Source: an uncultured Pelagibacteraceae bacterium
GTDB taxonomy: Bacteria; Pseudomonadota; Alphaproteobacteria; Pelagibacterales; Pelagibacteraceae
NCBI GenBank assembly: GCA_902583645.1
Contig: CACHWQ010000007.1
Coordinates: 1 to 64,000 of the forward strand
Length of the DNA stretch: 64,000 nucleotides
Reading direction: 5' to 3'
Positions 1-10,740 of this stretch are shown here, piece after piece; positions within the stretch are counted from its first letter, which is position 1, and every line of letters begins with the position of its first letter. Below the pieces are notes generated by a model. It had not been told where the DNA came from and ran no database searches. It saw only the letters and a list, made by a program, of their open reading frames with translations. The translations under genes and the position numbers were made by a program.

Positions 1-332
1 TTGGATTAAGAAATACAAAAAATATTGATAAGTCTATTAAAGAAGCTTTTAGGGTTTTAAAACCAGGCGGAAAATTCTTATGCCTTGAATTTTCAAAAGT
101 TCAAAATGAAAATTTCAGAAAAATTTATAAAAAATATTCAAAATTGATACCTAAAATAGGAGATTTTATCGTAGGAGAGAAAGAGCCATATGAGTATTTA
201 GTTGAGAGCATAGATAAATTTATTAATCAAGAAGAATTGCTTTATTGTATGAATAAAAATAATTTTACGAATTGCAAATATAGAAATTTTAATGGAGGAA
301 TAGTCGCAATACATTCTGGTTGGAAAGTTTAA
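1..332 (+). CDS. ubiE: UbiE, ubiquinone biosynthesis C-methyltransferase (3' end only)
   Basis: The reading frame is open from base 3 to the stop at 330-332. It encodes the last ~109 residues of a class I SAM methyltransferase. Visible are GLRN, the VLKPGG motif and LEFSKV, followed by the C-terminal segment ending in IAIHSGWKV-like residues, all characteristic of UbiE/COQ5. The enzyme C-methylates the benzoquinol ring in ubiquinone synthesis. The N-terminal SAM-binding half lies outside the window. The stop overlaps the start of ubiB (TAATG), so the two are probably translationally coupled, and the partnership with ubiB supports the call. Confidence 0.9.
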   Translation, partial: GLRNTKNIDKSIKEAFRVLKPGGKFLCLEFSKVQNENFRKIYKKYSKLIPKIGDFIVGEKEPYEYLVESIDKFINQEELLYCMNKNNFTNCKYRNFNGGIVAIHSGWKV

Positions 333-1900
333 TGTTAAAAAAAATTTTTATTTTATTCAGAATTGCACGAAGATTAGCTGTATCTGATGCTGTAGAAATT
401 ATTTCAAGAATACATCAGCCACCTCTTATTATTAAGATTTTTTTAAATATTCTTTCCTTTTCGTTTTATAAAAAAAATAATAATTTGGATAATAAATCTG
501 ATGAAGACAAATTATGTGAGTCAATCCAGGGTATGGGAACGACTTTTATAAAATTAGGTCAGTTTTTAGCCACTAGGCCAGATATAATTGGAGAGGAGGT
601 TTCAAAAAAACTAGAGAAACTTCAAGATAGATTGCCTCCATTTACTATGCAGAAAGCTAAAAACATCTTAAAAGAGAGTTTAGGCCTAGACAACTTCAAT
701 TCTATTTTAAATCTTAGTGAACCAGTCGCTGCAGCATCTATAGCGCAAGTTCACAAAGCGCAAATTAACGAAGATGGAATTATAAAAGATGTTGCAATTA
801 AAATACTTAGACCTGAAATCAAAAAAGTTTTTAATGAAGAGATAGATGCATTGATGCTTCTAGCATATATAATTCAGAGCACAGTAACAAAAACAAAAAG
901 ACTAAAATTAGTAGAGATAGTTTTTCTCTTAAAAGAAATTACTAATCATGAGATGGATTTAAGATTTGAGGCAGCTGCTGCTAACGAATTCGCCGAAAAT
1001 ACAGAAAATGACTCGGGTTTTTTTGTTCCTAAAATTTACTGGAATTATACTAGTGAAAAAGTTTTAACGTTAGATTGGGTTGATGGCGTTTCCATAAGAG
1101 AAAAAGATTTAATAAATGAAAGAAATATAGATACAAAAAATATAGCCTCTAATATTATTCAACATTTTTTAAGACACGCAGTAAGAGATGGTTTTTTTCA
1201 TGCAGATATGCACCAAGGCAATTTATTTATAAATGCAAGCGGACAGATCGTACCAATTGATTTTGGTATAATGGGAAGAATTGATAAACTTAATAGACGC
1301 TATCTCGCAGAAATTTTATTTGGTTTTATTCAAAGAGATTATAAAAAAGTTGCTGAAGTTCACTTGGTGGCAGGTCTGGTACCAAGTAATGTCAACGTTG
1401 ATGAACTCGCTCAAGCCTTAAGGTCAATAGGTGAGCCAATTTTTGGTCAATCCGTTAAAGATATTTCAGGGGGAAGGTTGCTTAAGCAATTATTTGATAT
1501 TACTGAGAAATTTAATATGCAAACCCAGCCGCAGCTTCTTTTATTACAAAAAACAATGGTGGTTGTTGAGGGTGTTGCAAGAAAACTTAATCCCGAAACT
1601 AATATTTGGGAAACTTCAAAACCAGTTTTAGAAAAATGGCTTAGAGAGACTAAGGATCCAATAAATAATTTTACAGAAACTTTAAAAGATTCTGCTGAGG
1701 TTTTGAGAAAACTTCCAGAATTACCTCAAATGATGGAAAAAGCTAATCAAGCACTATCGTTCTTAGCAAGTGGTCAAATCCCTCAAAATTCAAATTCTTA
1801 CTCAGCAATGAAAAATAAAGAAATCGAAATGAAATCCTTTAGAAATCAAAGTATTATTGGTTTATTACTGCTTGTATTTATAGGTTTCATGGTATTTTAA
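332..1900 (+). CDS. ubiB: UbiB, ABC1/ADCK-family protein of ubiquinone synthesis
   Basis: A 522-residue member of the ABC1 atypical kinase family, needed for ubiquinone biosynthesis and thought to act as an ATPase helping lipid intermediates reach the membrane-associated enzymes. The family signature KLGQFLATRPD occurs near residue 75. The ATP-binding segment (AAASIAQVHKA, then VAIKILRP) and the HADMHQGNL / PIDFGIMG catalytic region follow, and a C-terminal hydrophobic anchor (IIGLLLLVFIGFMVF) ends the protein. I chose the ATG at 332, which overlaps the ubiE stop, over an in-frame TTG at 320. The length is normal for the family. Confidence 0.93.
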   Translation: MLKKIFILFRIARRLAVSDAVEIISRIHQPPLIIKIFLNILSFSFYKKNNNLDNKSDEDKLCESIQGMGTTFIKLGQFLATRPDIIGEEVSKKLEKLQDRLPPFTMQKAKNILKESLGLDNFNSILNLSEPVAAASIAQVHKAQINEDGIIKDVAIKILRPEIKKVFNEEIDALMLLAYIIQSTVTKTKRLKLVEIVFLLKEITNHEMDLRFEAAAANEFAENTENDSGFFVPKIYWNYTSEKVLTLDWVDGVSIREKDLINERNIDTKNIASNIIQHFLRHAVRDGFFHADMHQGNLFINASGQIVPIDFGIMGRIDKLNRRYLAEILFGFIQRDYKKVAEVHLVAGLVPSNVNVDELAQALRSIGEPIFGQSVKDISGGRLLKQLFDITEKFNMQTQPQLLLLQKTMVVVEGVARKLNPETNIWETSKPVLEKWLRETKDPINNFTETLKDSAEVLRKLPELPQMMEKANQALSFLASGQIPQNSNSYSAMKNKEIEMKSFRNQSIIGLLLLVFIGFMVF

Positions 1901-1907
1901 TCTGAGA

Positions 1908-3107
1908 ATGAGTGAATTAAAAAATAAAAAAATATTATTAGTTATCACTGGAGGAATTGCAGCTTATAAAGCTTTAGAATTAATTAGACTTCTAAAGAAA
2001 AAAGGAAATCTAATTAAAACAATTCTATCTAAGAATGCTACTAAGTTTGTAACTCCTCTTTCAGTTACCTCGCTATCTCAAGAAAAGGTTTATTCGGATT
2101 TATTTGATACAAGTACTGAGGCTGAAATGGATCATATTTCGTTATCTAGATGGGCGGATATAATATTAATTGCACCTGCAACAGCAAATACAATATCAAA
2201 AATTTCAAATGCCAGTGCAGATGACTTGGCATCAACTGTATTGCTGGCTGCTGATAAAGAATTTTTTATTGCTCCAGCTATGAATGTAAGAATGTGGGAA
2301 AACAAATCCAATAAAAACAACGTAAATATTTTAAAAAATATGGGTCATGAGTTTATAGGTCCAGATATCGGCGATATGGCGTGTGGGGAATATGGTGAAG
2401 GCAAAATGACAGAACCATTGGAAATAGTTAACTATTTAGAGACAAAATTTAATGAATTGAAAAAAAACAACGGTCTAAAGGCGCTTGTTACTGCTGGTCC
2501 TACTAAAGAATTTATTGATCCAGTGCGATATATTACGAACAAATCAAGTGGAAAACAGGGGTATGAGATAGCAAATTCGCTGAGAAGAAGTGGATTTAAC
2601 ACGACGCTTATATCTGGACCAACACAACTTGATCCAATTAAAGGTGTTAAGACAATCAATATTAATTCAGCAAAAGAAATGTTTGATGCTGTAATTCAAA
2701 ATCTACCTGTGGATGTAGCAATTTTTTCTGCAGCTGTTGGAGATTTTAAGGTCAAAAACGTATCTGAAACTAAAATTAAAAATAAAGAAAATTATAATCT
2801 AAATTTAGAAAAAAATGTTGACATGTTAAAACATGTTTCTAACCATAATTCCTTAAGACCTAAATTAGTTATAGGTTTTTCAGCTGAGACAAATGATATA
2901 ATCAAAAATTCGATAAAAAAAATGGATGAGAAAAATTGCGATTGGATGATAGCAAATGATGTTTCAAATCAAGAGATAGGTTTTGACTCAGACTTCAATG
3001 AAGTAAACATTTTGTATAAAAATGGAAAAATTGAAAAAATTTCCAAAGATAAAAAATCTGGAATTGCTAACAAAATTGTAAAAAAAATTGTTTCAAATCT
3101 CGAGTAA
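1908..3107 (+). CDS. coaBC: CoaBC, phosphopantothenoylcysteine synthetase/decarboxylase
   Basis: A bifunctional 399-residue coenzyme A enzyme: CoaB ligates cysteine to 4'-phosphopantothenate, and the FMN-dependent CoaC decarboxylates the product. The CoaC half has the N-terminal GGIAAYKA motif, the PAMN motif (PAMNVRMW) and the catalytic-flap cysteine (GDMACGEYGEG). The CoaB half begins near residue 190 with LVTAGPTKEFIDPVRYITN and SSGKQG, which bind the nucleotide. It starts 7 bases after ubiB and is followed by dut after 3 bases, the usual alphaproteobacterial order. coaE, the last CoA step, is also in this window at its right end. Confidence 0.95.
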   Translation: MSELKNKKILLVITGGIAAYKALELIRLLKKKGNLIKTILSKNATKFVTPLSVTSLSQEKVYSDLFDTSTEAEMDHISLSRWADIILIAPATANTISKISNASADDLASTVLLAADKEFFIAPAMNVRMWENKSNKNNVNILKNMGHEFIGPDIGDMACGEYGEGKMTEPLEIVNYLETKFNELKKNNGLKALVTAGPTKEFIDPVRYITNKSSGKQGYEIANSLRRSGFNTTLISGPTQLDPIKGVKTININSAKEMFDAVIQNLPVDVAIFSAAVGDFKVKNVSETKIKNKENYNLNLEKNVDMLKHVSNHNSLRPKLVIGFSAETNDIIKNSIKKMDEKNCDWMIANDVSNQEIGFDSDFNEVNILYKNGKIEKISKDKKSGIANKIVKKIVSNLE

Positions 3108-3110
3108 ACA

Positions 3111-3548
3111 ATGGTTAAAGTTCTAGTTAAAAGACTTGATCCAAGAGTAAAATTGCCAAAATACAAAACTAGTGGTTCATCTGGAATGGATTTAATGGCA
3201 TTTATTGATAGTTCTATTAAAATCAAACCTGGCTCATCAGCTTTAATTCCAACTGGAATATCAATTGCATTTCCTGAAGAATTTGAAGTTCAAATAAGAC
3301 CAAGGTCTGGATTAGCAGCAAAACAAAGTATAGGAGTTCTAAATACTCCAGGAACAATTGATAGTGATTATCGAGGTGAGCTAAAAGTTATAATATTTAA
3401 TCATGGAAAAAATGAATTTATAGTAAATTGTGATGATAGAATAGCACAAATAGTTCTTACGCCTATTTTAAAAATTGAATTTGAAGAGGTAAGTGAACTT
3501 CCTAAGACTATTAGAGGAACTGGAGGTTTTGGCTCCACAGGTAAATGA
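3111..3548 (+). CDS. dut: Dut, dUTP diphosphatase
   Basis: A trimeric dUTPase of 145 residues, which hydrolyses dUTP to dUMP and keeps uracil out of DNA while feeding dTMP synthesis. All five motifs are visible: SSGMDLMAF, RPRSGLAAK, GTIDSDYRGE (with the catalytic Asp and Tyr), RIAQIVLTP and the C-terminal P-loop-like RGTGGFGSTG. The length is typical. The last codons overlap the next gene by 4 bases (ATGA), indicating coupled translation. Confidence 0.96.
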   Translation: MVKVLVKRLDPRVKLPKYKTSGSSGMDLMAFIDSSIKIKPGSSALIPTGISIAFPEEFEVQIRPRSGLAAKQSIGVLNTPGTIDSDYRGELKVIIFNHGKNEFIVNCDDRIAQIVLTPILKIEFEEVSELPKTIRGTGGFGSTGK

Positions 3549-4303
3549 GGAAAAATCTTTCCACAAGACAAATTGAAAAATATTCAAGACAAATAGTTTT
3601 GAAAAATGTTGGTGTCATTGGTCAAAAAAAAATACTTAATTCAAGCGTCTTAGTCATTGGTGCTGGTGGTCTTGGATGTCCAGTCATTGATTATTTATCG
3701 AGAGCTGGGGTTGGAAGAATAGGTATAATTGATTATGATAAAGTAGATGCTTCAAATATCCACCGACAATCTATTTATACATATAAGGATATAGGAAAAT
3801 ATAAAGTTGAAGTATTAAAAAAAAAATTAAAGGATATTAATCCTGACGTAAAAACTAAAATTTTTAAGAGTAAAATAACAAACAAAAATGCAAACAAAAT
3901 ATTAAAACAATTTGATATTATTGTAGATGGATCTGACAATTTTAAAACTAAGTTTTTATTAAATCAATTTGCACTTAAATTAAAAAAAACTTTCATCGTT
4001 GGGGCTATAAGTAGGTATGATGGGCATGTATTTTCTTTTGACTTTAAAAGAAATAATGAAGCATGTTTAAAATGTTTCTATCAATCTGAAATTAATGAAG
4101 AGGTTTTGAATTGTGAGACAGATGGAATTTTAGGGCCAGTGGCAGGTATAGTGGGTAACATGCAGGCAAATGAAGTTCTAAAAAATATATTAAATTTAAA
4201 AAATGAATTAAAAGATAAAATTTTAATAATTGATTTATTAAATCTAACCTTCAGACAGACCAAGTTTTCAAAAAAAAAGAATTGTATATGTGGAGAAAGG
4301 TAG
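3545..4303 (+). CDS. MoeB/ThiF/HesA-family adenylyltransferase (E1-like)
   Basis: An E1-like enzyme (252 residues) that adenylates the C-terminal glycine of a ubiquitin-like sulfur-carrier protein (MoaD, ThiS or similar). Visible are the nucleotide-binding VIGAGGLGCPV, the Arg/Asn-containing NIHRQSIY, a likely active-site cysteine in LNCETDGILGP, and two zinc pairs (CLKC near residue 178 and the C-terminal CICG). There is no rhodanese domain. Sequence alone does not separate MoeB from ThiF. A thiE-like gene lies elsewhere in the window, so a thiamine role is possible but unproven. Confidence 0.85.
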   Translation: MRKNLSTRQIEKYSRQIVLKNVGVIGQKKILNSSVLVIGAGGLGCPVIDYLSRAGVGRIGIIDYDKVDASNIHRQSIYTYKDIGKYKVEVLKKKLKDINPDVKTKIFKSKITNKNANKILKQFDIIVDGSDNFKTKFLLNQFALKLKKTFIVGAISRYDGHVFSFDFKRNNEACLKCFYQSEINEEVLNCETDGILGPVAGIVGNMQANEVLKNILNLKNELKDKILIIDLLNLTFRQTKFSKKKNCICGER

Positions 4304-4728
4304 TTTTTTTAATTTTTATTTCGTTTTGTACAAATGCTTTTGGTAACGAAAGTTATTTTCTTATGCTTAAAAACTCCAAAGTAAATGTCAGAATAGGCCC
4401 AGGCTTAGATTATCCAATTAAATTTATTTATAGGAAAAAATATTTACCTGTGAAAGTAATAGATAAAAAAGAGAATTTTAGAAAAGTAATTGATCACAAA
4501 AAAAATAGTGGATGGATACATATATCTCAATTAAAAAAAGTAAACTCAATAATAGTTTTATCAGATAGAATTCTCTTTAAAAAACCTACTCTAAATTCAA
4601 AGCCTATTGCAAATATTAAAAGTGGTAGATTGTTTTTTTTAGAAAAATGTAAAAATGATTGGTGCGAAGTTAAAAGTCAAAATTATATAGGGTGGATTAA
4701 TACAGAAGATGTATGGGGTAAAAATTAA
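4288..4728 (+). CDS. Exported SH3-domain (SH3b) protein
   Basis: A protein of about 146 residues with an N-terminal signal peptide (WRKVVFLIFISFCTNAFG, then NES). Two bacterial SH3-like repeats follow: VNVRIGPGLDYPI ... SGWIHISQL, then the second half ending WCEVKSQNYIGWINTEDVWG. Such proteins are periplasmic and are thought to bind peptidoglycan or associated proteins. I chose the ATG at 4288; a TTG two codons earlier is also possible. The start lies within the 3' end of the E1-like gene (16-base overlap), so the two are co-translated. The exact role is unknown. Confidence 0.8.
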   Translation: MWRKVVFLIFISFCTNAFGNESYFLMLKNSKVNVRIGPGLDYPIKFIYRKKYLPVKVIDKKENFRKVIDHKKNSGWIHISQLKKVNSIIVLSDRILFKKPTLNSKPIANIKSGRLFFLEKCKNDWCEVKSQNYIGWINTEDVWGKN

Positions 4729-4977
4729 TTATTTTTTTTTCCCCAATTTGCTTGTCCAAATTTTATCTAGCAAAAAATACCATACTGCATTAGCTAAAGG
4801 CTCAACTATTGCATCAGTTAATGCAATCATGAACGAAACGTCTGCTATTAACATTAAAACTGTAATAGCAATTACAAAATGTCCTATAGTATAGATTAAT
4901 GTTCTTAATAATGAGCCTTTGTTACTATCATAAAATGATTTACTAGTTTGAAATATTCCACGAGTTAGCTCAGTCAT
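4729..4977 (-). CDS. DUF2061-like small membrane protein
   Basis: 82 residues with two hydrophobic segments (LIYTIGHFVIAITVLMLIADV and a second around IALTDAIVEPLANAVWYFLLDKIW). The arrangement, SLLRT before the first segment and a W-Y-x-L-x-x-x-I-W ending after the second, resembles the DUF2061 family of small predicted membrane proteins. Function is unknown. It starts 14 bases downstream of katG on the same strand and could be read through from it. It is convergent with the SH3 gene, and their ends abut. Confidence 0.7.
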   Translation of the reverse strand: MTELTRGIFQTSKSFYDSNKGSLLRTLIYTIGHFVIAITVLMLIADVSFMIALTDAIVEPLANAVWYFLLDKIWTSKLGKKK

Positions 4978-4991
4978 ACAATGATTATAGC

Positions 4992-7214
<2,223 letters not shown>

Positions 7215-7243
7215 TTAATGAGTTTGATAAATATGTCAATATA

Positions 7244-7258
7244 TTAGAATAATTCTAA
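7244..7258. promoter_or_regulatory. Irr/ICE-like operator upstream of katG
   Basis: A perfect 6-3-6 palindrome, TTAGAA-TAA-TTCTAA, sits 38-53 bases upstream of the katG start and just upstream of a TTGACA -35 element. It resembles the iron control element (ICE) recognised by alphaproteobacterial Irr proteins, and an irr homologue is the neighbouring gene. Binding itself is inference. Confidence 0.6.
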
Positions 7259-7317
7259 AGTGTTTTTTTGTCCTACTTTGTAATATAAGTAATATAGAAG
7301 GTGTATAATAATAGTTA

Positions 7318-7731
7318 CTATTTATTCGAGACTTTTACCAAAACCTCTATTGATTTAATCTTTTTTCCAGGGAGGTTTTTTCTTAATTTTATTTCCTCTA
7401 CATCTTTATCGTGAAAATCAATGAGCTCCTTGGTAGTTTCGTTATAAAAATGATGGTGATTTGTTACATTCGTATCAAAATATGTTTTATCGGAATTTAA
7501 TGAAATTTCCTTTATGTAACCTTTGTTCTTAAGTGCGTTAATCGTATTATAAATTGTAGCTTGAGATATTTTAATATCTAATTTTTTTTTTAAAATTTTT
7601 CGAAGATCTTCAATTGTAAAATGAAAAGTCTCTTTTCTATCAAATAGGACTTCACACATTTTCAATCTTTGCTTAGTAGGTCTTAAGCCAACAGATCTTA
7701 ATTTTTCCTCAAAATAAGTATTATTATTCAT
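7318..7731 (-). CDS. irr: Irr, Fur-superfamily iron/heme-responsive regulator
   Basis: A 137-residue Fur-superfamily repressor. The N-terminal winged helix starts with LRSVGLRPTKQRLK and contains the recognition-helix segment ISQATIYNTINALKNKGYI. The dimerisation part has TYFDTNVTNHHHFYNE, the HHH-containing signature of Irr rather than Fur or Zur. In Rhizobiales Irr responds to heme status and controls heme and iron genes, and it can be inactivated by peroxide. It is divergent from fabA across 77 bases, the same arrangement as in rhizobia, which strongly supports orthology. katG lies downstream on the same strand, with a candidate Irr site between them. Confidence 0.88.
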   Translation of the reverse strand: MNNNTYFEEKLRSVGLRPTKQRLKMCEVLFDRKETFHFTIEDLRKILKKKLDIKISQATIYNTINALKNKGYIKEISLNSDKTYFDTNVTNHHHFYNETTKELIDFHDKDVEEIKLRKNLPGKKIKSIEVLVKVSNK

Positions 7732-7808
7732 TATTTTGCCTAATTTATCATTTCAAATCTGATTGTATATTGTAAATTATCTAAATACAGTATTAAAGAG
7801 CAAATTTT

Positions 7809-8312
7809 ATGGAAAAAAAATCAGCATATAATTACAATGATTTAATAAAGTGTGGTAATGGCGAGCTTTTTGGACCCGGAAATGCAAAACTTCCTTTGCC
7901 ACCGATGCTGATGTTTGACAGAATTACAGAAATTGGAGAAAATAAAGGTGCTTTTAAAAAAGGTATTTTGAGAGCAGAACTGGACATTAAAGATGAACTA
8001 TGGTTTTTTGATTGTCATTTTAAGGAAGATCCGGTTATGCCCGGATGTTTAGGACTTGATGCAATGTGGCAACTAGTTGGATTTTATTTAGGATGGCTTG
8101 GAAACCCTGGAAGAGGTAGAGCTTTAGGGGTTAGTGCAGTAAAATTTACAGGTGAAGTGTTAAAAAATGTAAAAATTGCAACTTATGAAATTGATATGAA
8201 GAGAATTTTAGTTAAAGAGGGTACAACAGTAGGTTTAGCAAATGGAATTCTTAAAGCAGATGATAAAAAAATATATTCTGCTGAAAATTTAAAAGTGGGA
8301 TTGTTTAAATAA
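7809..8312 (+). CDS. fabA: FabA, 3-hydroxydecanoyl-ACP dehydratase/isomerase
   Basis: A 167-residue hot-dog-fold enzyme that dehydrates 3-hydroxydecanoyl-ACP and isomerises trans-2- to cis-3-decenoyl-ACP, starting anaerobic-type unsaturated fatty acid synthesis. The catalytic His is in [13 protein letters not shown] and the catalytic Asp in [16 protein letters not shown], as in E. coli FabA. The start follows a 77-base divergent promoter region shared with irr. The stop abuts the fabB ATG (TAATG overlap). Confidence 0.96.
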   Translation: MEKKSAYNYNDLIKCGNGELFGPGNAKLPLPPMLMFDRITEIGENKGAFKKGILRAELDIKDELWFFDCHFKEDPVMPGCLGLDAMWQLVGFYLGWLGNPGRGRALGVSAVKFTGEVLKNVKIATYEIDMKRILVKEGTTVGLANGILKADDKKIYSAENLKVGLFK

Positions 8313-9523
8313 TGAAAAGGGTAGTTGTAACTGGAATTGGTGTAGTTTCTTGTTTGGGCAATAATCAAGAAGAAGTTTATAATTCACTAATTAATTCAAA
8401 ATCAGGTATTACTTTTTCTGAAGAGTATAAAGAATTTAATCTTAAAAGTCATGTTCATGGGCTACCGAATATTAAATTAGAAGATCATGTAGATAGAAAA
8501 GTTATTAGATTTATGGGTAAGGGCTCAGCTTATAATTACATAGCTATGAATGAAGCTGTTAAAGACTCTGGTTTGGAAGAAAAAGATGTAAGTAATATCA
8601 ATACAGGAATGGTAATGGGATCTGGAGGACCTTCTATTGAAAATGTAATTTTAGCTGCAGATAAGACTAGAGAGAAAAATCCAAAAAAAATGGGACCGTT
8701 CGTAGTACCAAGAACTATGGCAAGTACAGCATCCGCAACACTAGCTGTACCATTTAAAATTAAAGGTGTAAATTATACGATAAGTTCTGCATGCGCTACA
8801 AGTGGACACTGTATCGGTAATGCAATGGAACTAATTCAATTAGGAAAACAGAATGTTATATTTGCGGGTGGAAGTGATGAAGTTCACTTTGCAATGACAG
8901 CAATGTTTGATGCGATGACCGCTTTATCATCTAAATATAATGATACACCAGATAAAGCATCAAGACCTTATGACAAAACAAGAGATGGATTTGTTATTTC
9001 AGGTGGTGGTGGTGTTTTGGTTCTTGAAGAATACGAACATGCAAAAGCAAGAGGTGCAAAAATTTATGCAGAATTAACTGGCTATGGCGCAACATCTGAT
9101 GGTTACGATATGGTTGCTCCATCTGGAGAAGGTGCAGTTAGATGTATGCAAATGGCTTTAAAAACAGCAAAAAATAAAATTGATTATATTAATACACACG
9201 GAACTTCTACACCTGTGGGTGATATAACCGAATTAAAAGCAGTAGGCGAGGTATTTAAAGACTACAAACCTAAAATAAGCTCAACTAAATCATTATCTGG
9301 GCATTCTTTAGGTGCTACTTCAGTTCACGAAGCTGTTTACAGTTTAATAATGATGAAAAACAATTTCATATCAGCCTCCGCAAATATTGTTGATATGGAT
9401 GACGAGGCTAAGAAATATCCAATTGTTACAAAAGTAGAAAAAGATGTTTCCTTAAATTCTATAATGTCCAATAGTTTTGGTTTTGGTGGAACAAATGCAA
9501 CTTTAGTTTTCGAGAAAGTATAA
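8312..9523 (+). CDS. fabB: FabB, beta-ketoacyl-ACP synthase I
   Basis: A 403-residue condensing enzyme that elongates cis-3-decenoyl-ACP and other acyl-ACPs with malonyl-ACP. The catalytic triad is Cys in [12 protein letters not shown], His in [11 protein letters not shown] and His in [14 protein letters not shown]. The thiolase fold ends with the glycine-rich [12 protein letters not shown]. It is cotranscribed with fabA (start and stop codons overlap) and followed by fabI after 2 bases, giving a compact unsaturated fatty acid operon. Confidence 0.96.
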   Translation: MKRVVVTGIGVVSCLGNNQEEVYNSLINSKSGITFSEEYKEFNLKSHVHGLPNIKLEDHVDRKVIRFMGKGSAYNYIAMNEAVKDSGLEEKDVSNINTGMVMGSGGPSIENVILAADKTREKNPKKMGPFVVPRTMASTASATLAVPFKIKGVNYTISSACATSGHCIGNAMELIQLGKQNVIFAGGSDEVHFAMTAMFDAMTALSSKYNDTPDKASRPYDKTRDGFVISGGGGVLVLEEYEHAKARGAKIYAELTGYGATSDGYDMVAPSGEGAVRCMQMALKTAKNKIDYINTHGTSTPVGDITELKAVGEVFKDYKPKISSTKSLSGHSLGATSVHEAVYSLIMMKNNFISASANIVDMDDEAKKYPIVTKVEKDVSLNSIMSNSFGFGGTNATLVFEKV

Positions 9524-9525
9524 CA

Positions 9526-10311
9526 ATGAGTTTAATGAAGGGCAAAAAAGGATTGATCATGGGCGTTGCCAATGAGAGATCTATTGCTTGGGGAATATCA
9601 CAAAAATTAGCAGAAGCTGGAGCGGAATTAGCTTTTACATATTTAGGAGATGCTCTAAAAAAAAGAGTAGTTCCATTGGCAGAAAAACTAAATTCAAATG
9701 TAACTTTTAGCTGCGATGTTGAAAAGAAAGAAGAAGTTGTAAAACTATTTGAGGATGTAAAATCAAAATGGGGTGAGATTGACTTTATAGTACATGCTAT
9801 AGCATTTTCAGATAAATCTGAGTTATCAGGAGAATATCTAAATACGACAAGAGAAAACTTTTTAAGAAGTATGTTAATTTCATGTTTTTCATTTACAGAA
9901 GTTGCAAAAGAAGCCTCAAAAATAATGAAGCAGGGTGGAAGTATGATTACTCTAAGTTATGAGGCAAATAAAGCTATACCAAATTACAATGTAATGGGTG
10001 TATGTAAGGCAGCTTTAGAGTCAAGTGTAAAATATCTTGCAAGAGATCTTGGATCTAAAGGAGTAAGAGTAAACGCTATAAGCGCAGGTCCAATTAAAAC
10101 TTTGGCAGCATCTGCAATCGGTGATGCGAAATTTTTATATAAGTGGAATGCCGACCACTCTTTTTTAAAAAGGAATGTAGATAATCTCGATGTTGGAAAT
10201 TCAGCTTTATATTTGTTAAGCGATATGGCTGGAGGTGTTACAGGTGAAATTCATTACGTAGATGCTGGATATAACAAAGTCGGCATGCCTGACCCAAAAA
10301 ATATAACATAA
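9526..10311 (+). CDS. fabI: FabI, enoyl-ACP reductase
   Basis: A 261-residue short-chain dehydrogenase-type enoyl-ACP reductase using NAD(P)H for the last step of each fatty acid elongation cycle. Visible are the FabI-type nucleotide-binding start GLIMGVANERSIAWGI, the Tyr-(x6)-Lys catalytic pair in PNYNVMGVCKAAL, and the substrate-loop region ISAGPIKTLAASAIGD. It is the third gene of fabA-fabB-fabI and the length is normal. Confidence 0.96.
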   Translation: MSLMKGKKGLIMGVANERSIAWGISQKLAEAGAELAFTYLGDALKKRVVPLAEKLNSNVTFSCDVEKKEEVVKLFEDVKSKWGEIDFIVHAIAFSDKSELSGEYLNTTRENFLRSMLISCFSFTEVAKEASKIMKQGGSMITLSYEANKAIPNYNVMGVCKAALESSVKYLARDLGSKGVRVNAISAGPIKTLAASAIGDAKFLYKWNADHSFLKRNVDNLDVGNSALYLLSDMAGGVTGEIHYVDAGYNKVGMPDPKNIT

Positions 10312-10314
10312 TCA

Positions 10315-10467
10315 ATGTTAATTCTGATTTGGTTTGTTGTTTGTATTATATTTTACATAGTCCAAATGGTACTTGGCGACTCCGGACATGCGCTCGAAGT
10401 ATTTGCTGTAGTAAGTGCTGTTGCTATTTTCTTAATAAGTAAAGTTAAACACAAAATAAATAAGTAG
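10315..10467 (+). CDS. Small membrane protein, 50 aa, unknown
   Basis: A short ORF begins 3 bases after the fabI stop (ATG at 10315) and ends at TAG 10465-10467. It encodes two hydrophobic stretches, LILIWFVVCIIFYIVQMVL and VFAVVSAVAIFLISKV, joined by a GDSGHALE loop and ending in a Lys-rich tail. Position and composition suggest a real two-pass inner-membrane protein read through from the fab operon. I do not recognise the family. Confidence 0.5.
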   Translation: MLILIWFVVCIIFYIVQMVLGDSGHALEVFAVVSAVAIFLISKVKHKINK

Positions 10468-10507
10468 GGGTGTTTTGTTGCCAGGTGTCCCAAGTTTCAT
10501 TAGATAG

Positions 10508-10732
10508 TTAGCAACAACCGCAGCTTTTCTTTTCTTTTTTTATTGATGAAGTATCAGATTTGATTTCTTCTAATTCTTTCTTTTGTTTTTCAAGAGCTTG
10601 TTTCTCTTTTAAAATTTTATCTTCAAAATATGTATAAAGTGAAGCGAAGCCTAACTTGGTTGCTTTTTTTTCCTCATAGCCTCTTCGGCCTTTTAAGTTT
10701 TCAATTATTTTAATTATTTCTTGATTCTGCAT
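10508..10732 (-). CDS. Small coiled-coil protein with C-terminal CGCC, unknown
   Basis: 74 residues. The first ~35 contain GRRGYEEKKATKLGFASLYTY, then a charged coiled-coil-like helix (KILKEKQALEKQKKELEEI), then a Ser/Lys linker and the terminal SCGCC. The cysteine cluster could bind metal or form a thiol switch. It lies 8 bases downstream of pnp on the same strand, so it is probably the last gene of the nusA-pnp transcript. No family is recognised and the function is unknown. Confidence 0.65.
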   Translation of the reverse strand: MQNQEIIKIIENLKGRRGYEEKKATKLGFASLYTYFEDKILKEKQALEKQKKELEEIKSDTSSIKKEKKSCGCC

Positions 10733-10740
10733 ATTTTACT

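Noticed and set aside
10470-10507. Possible terminator (TGTTGC ... GCAACA) between the fab operon and the 74-aa gene
   Set aside because: Six-base arms with a loop of about 28 bases and no T-tract; too weak to call.
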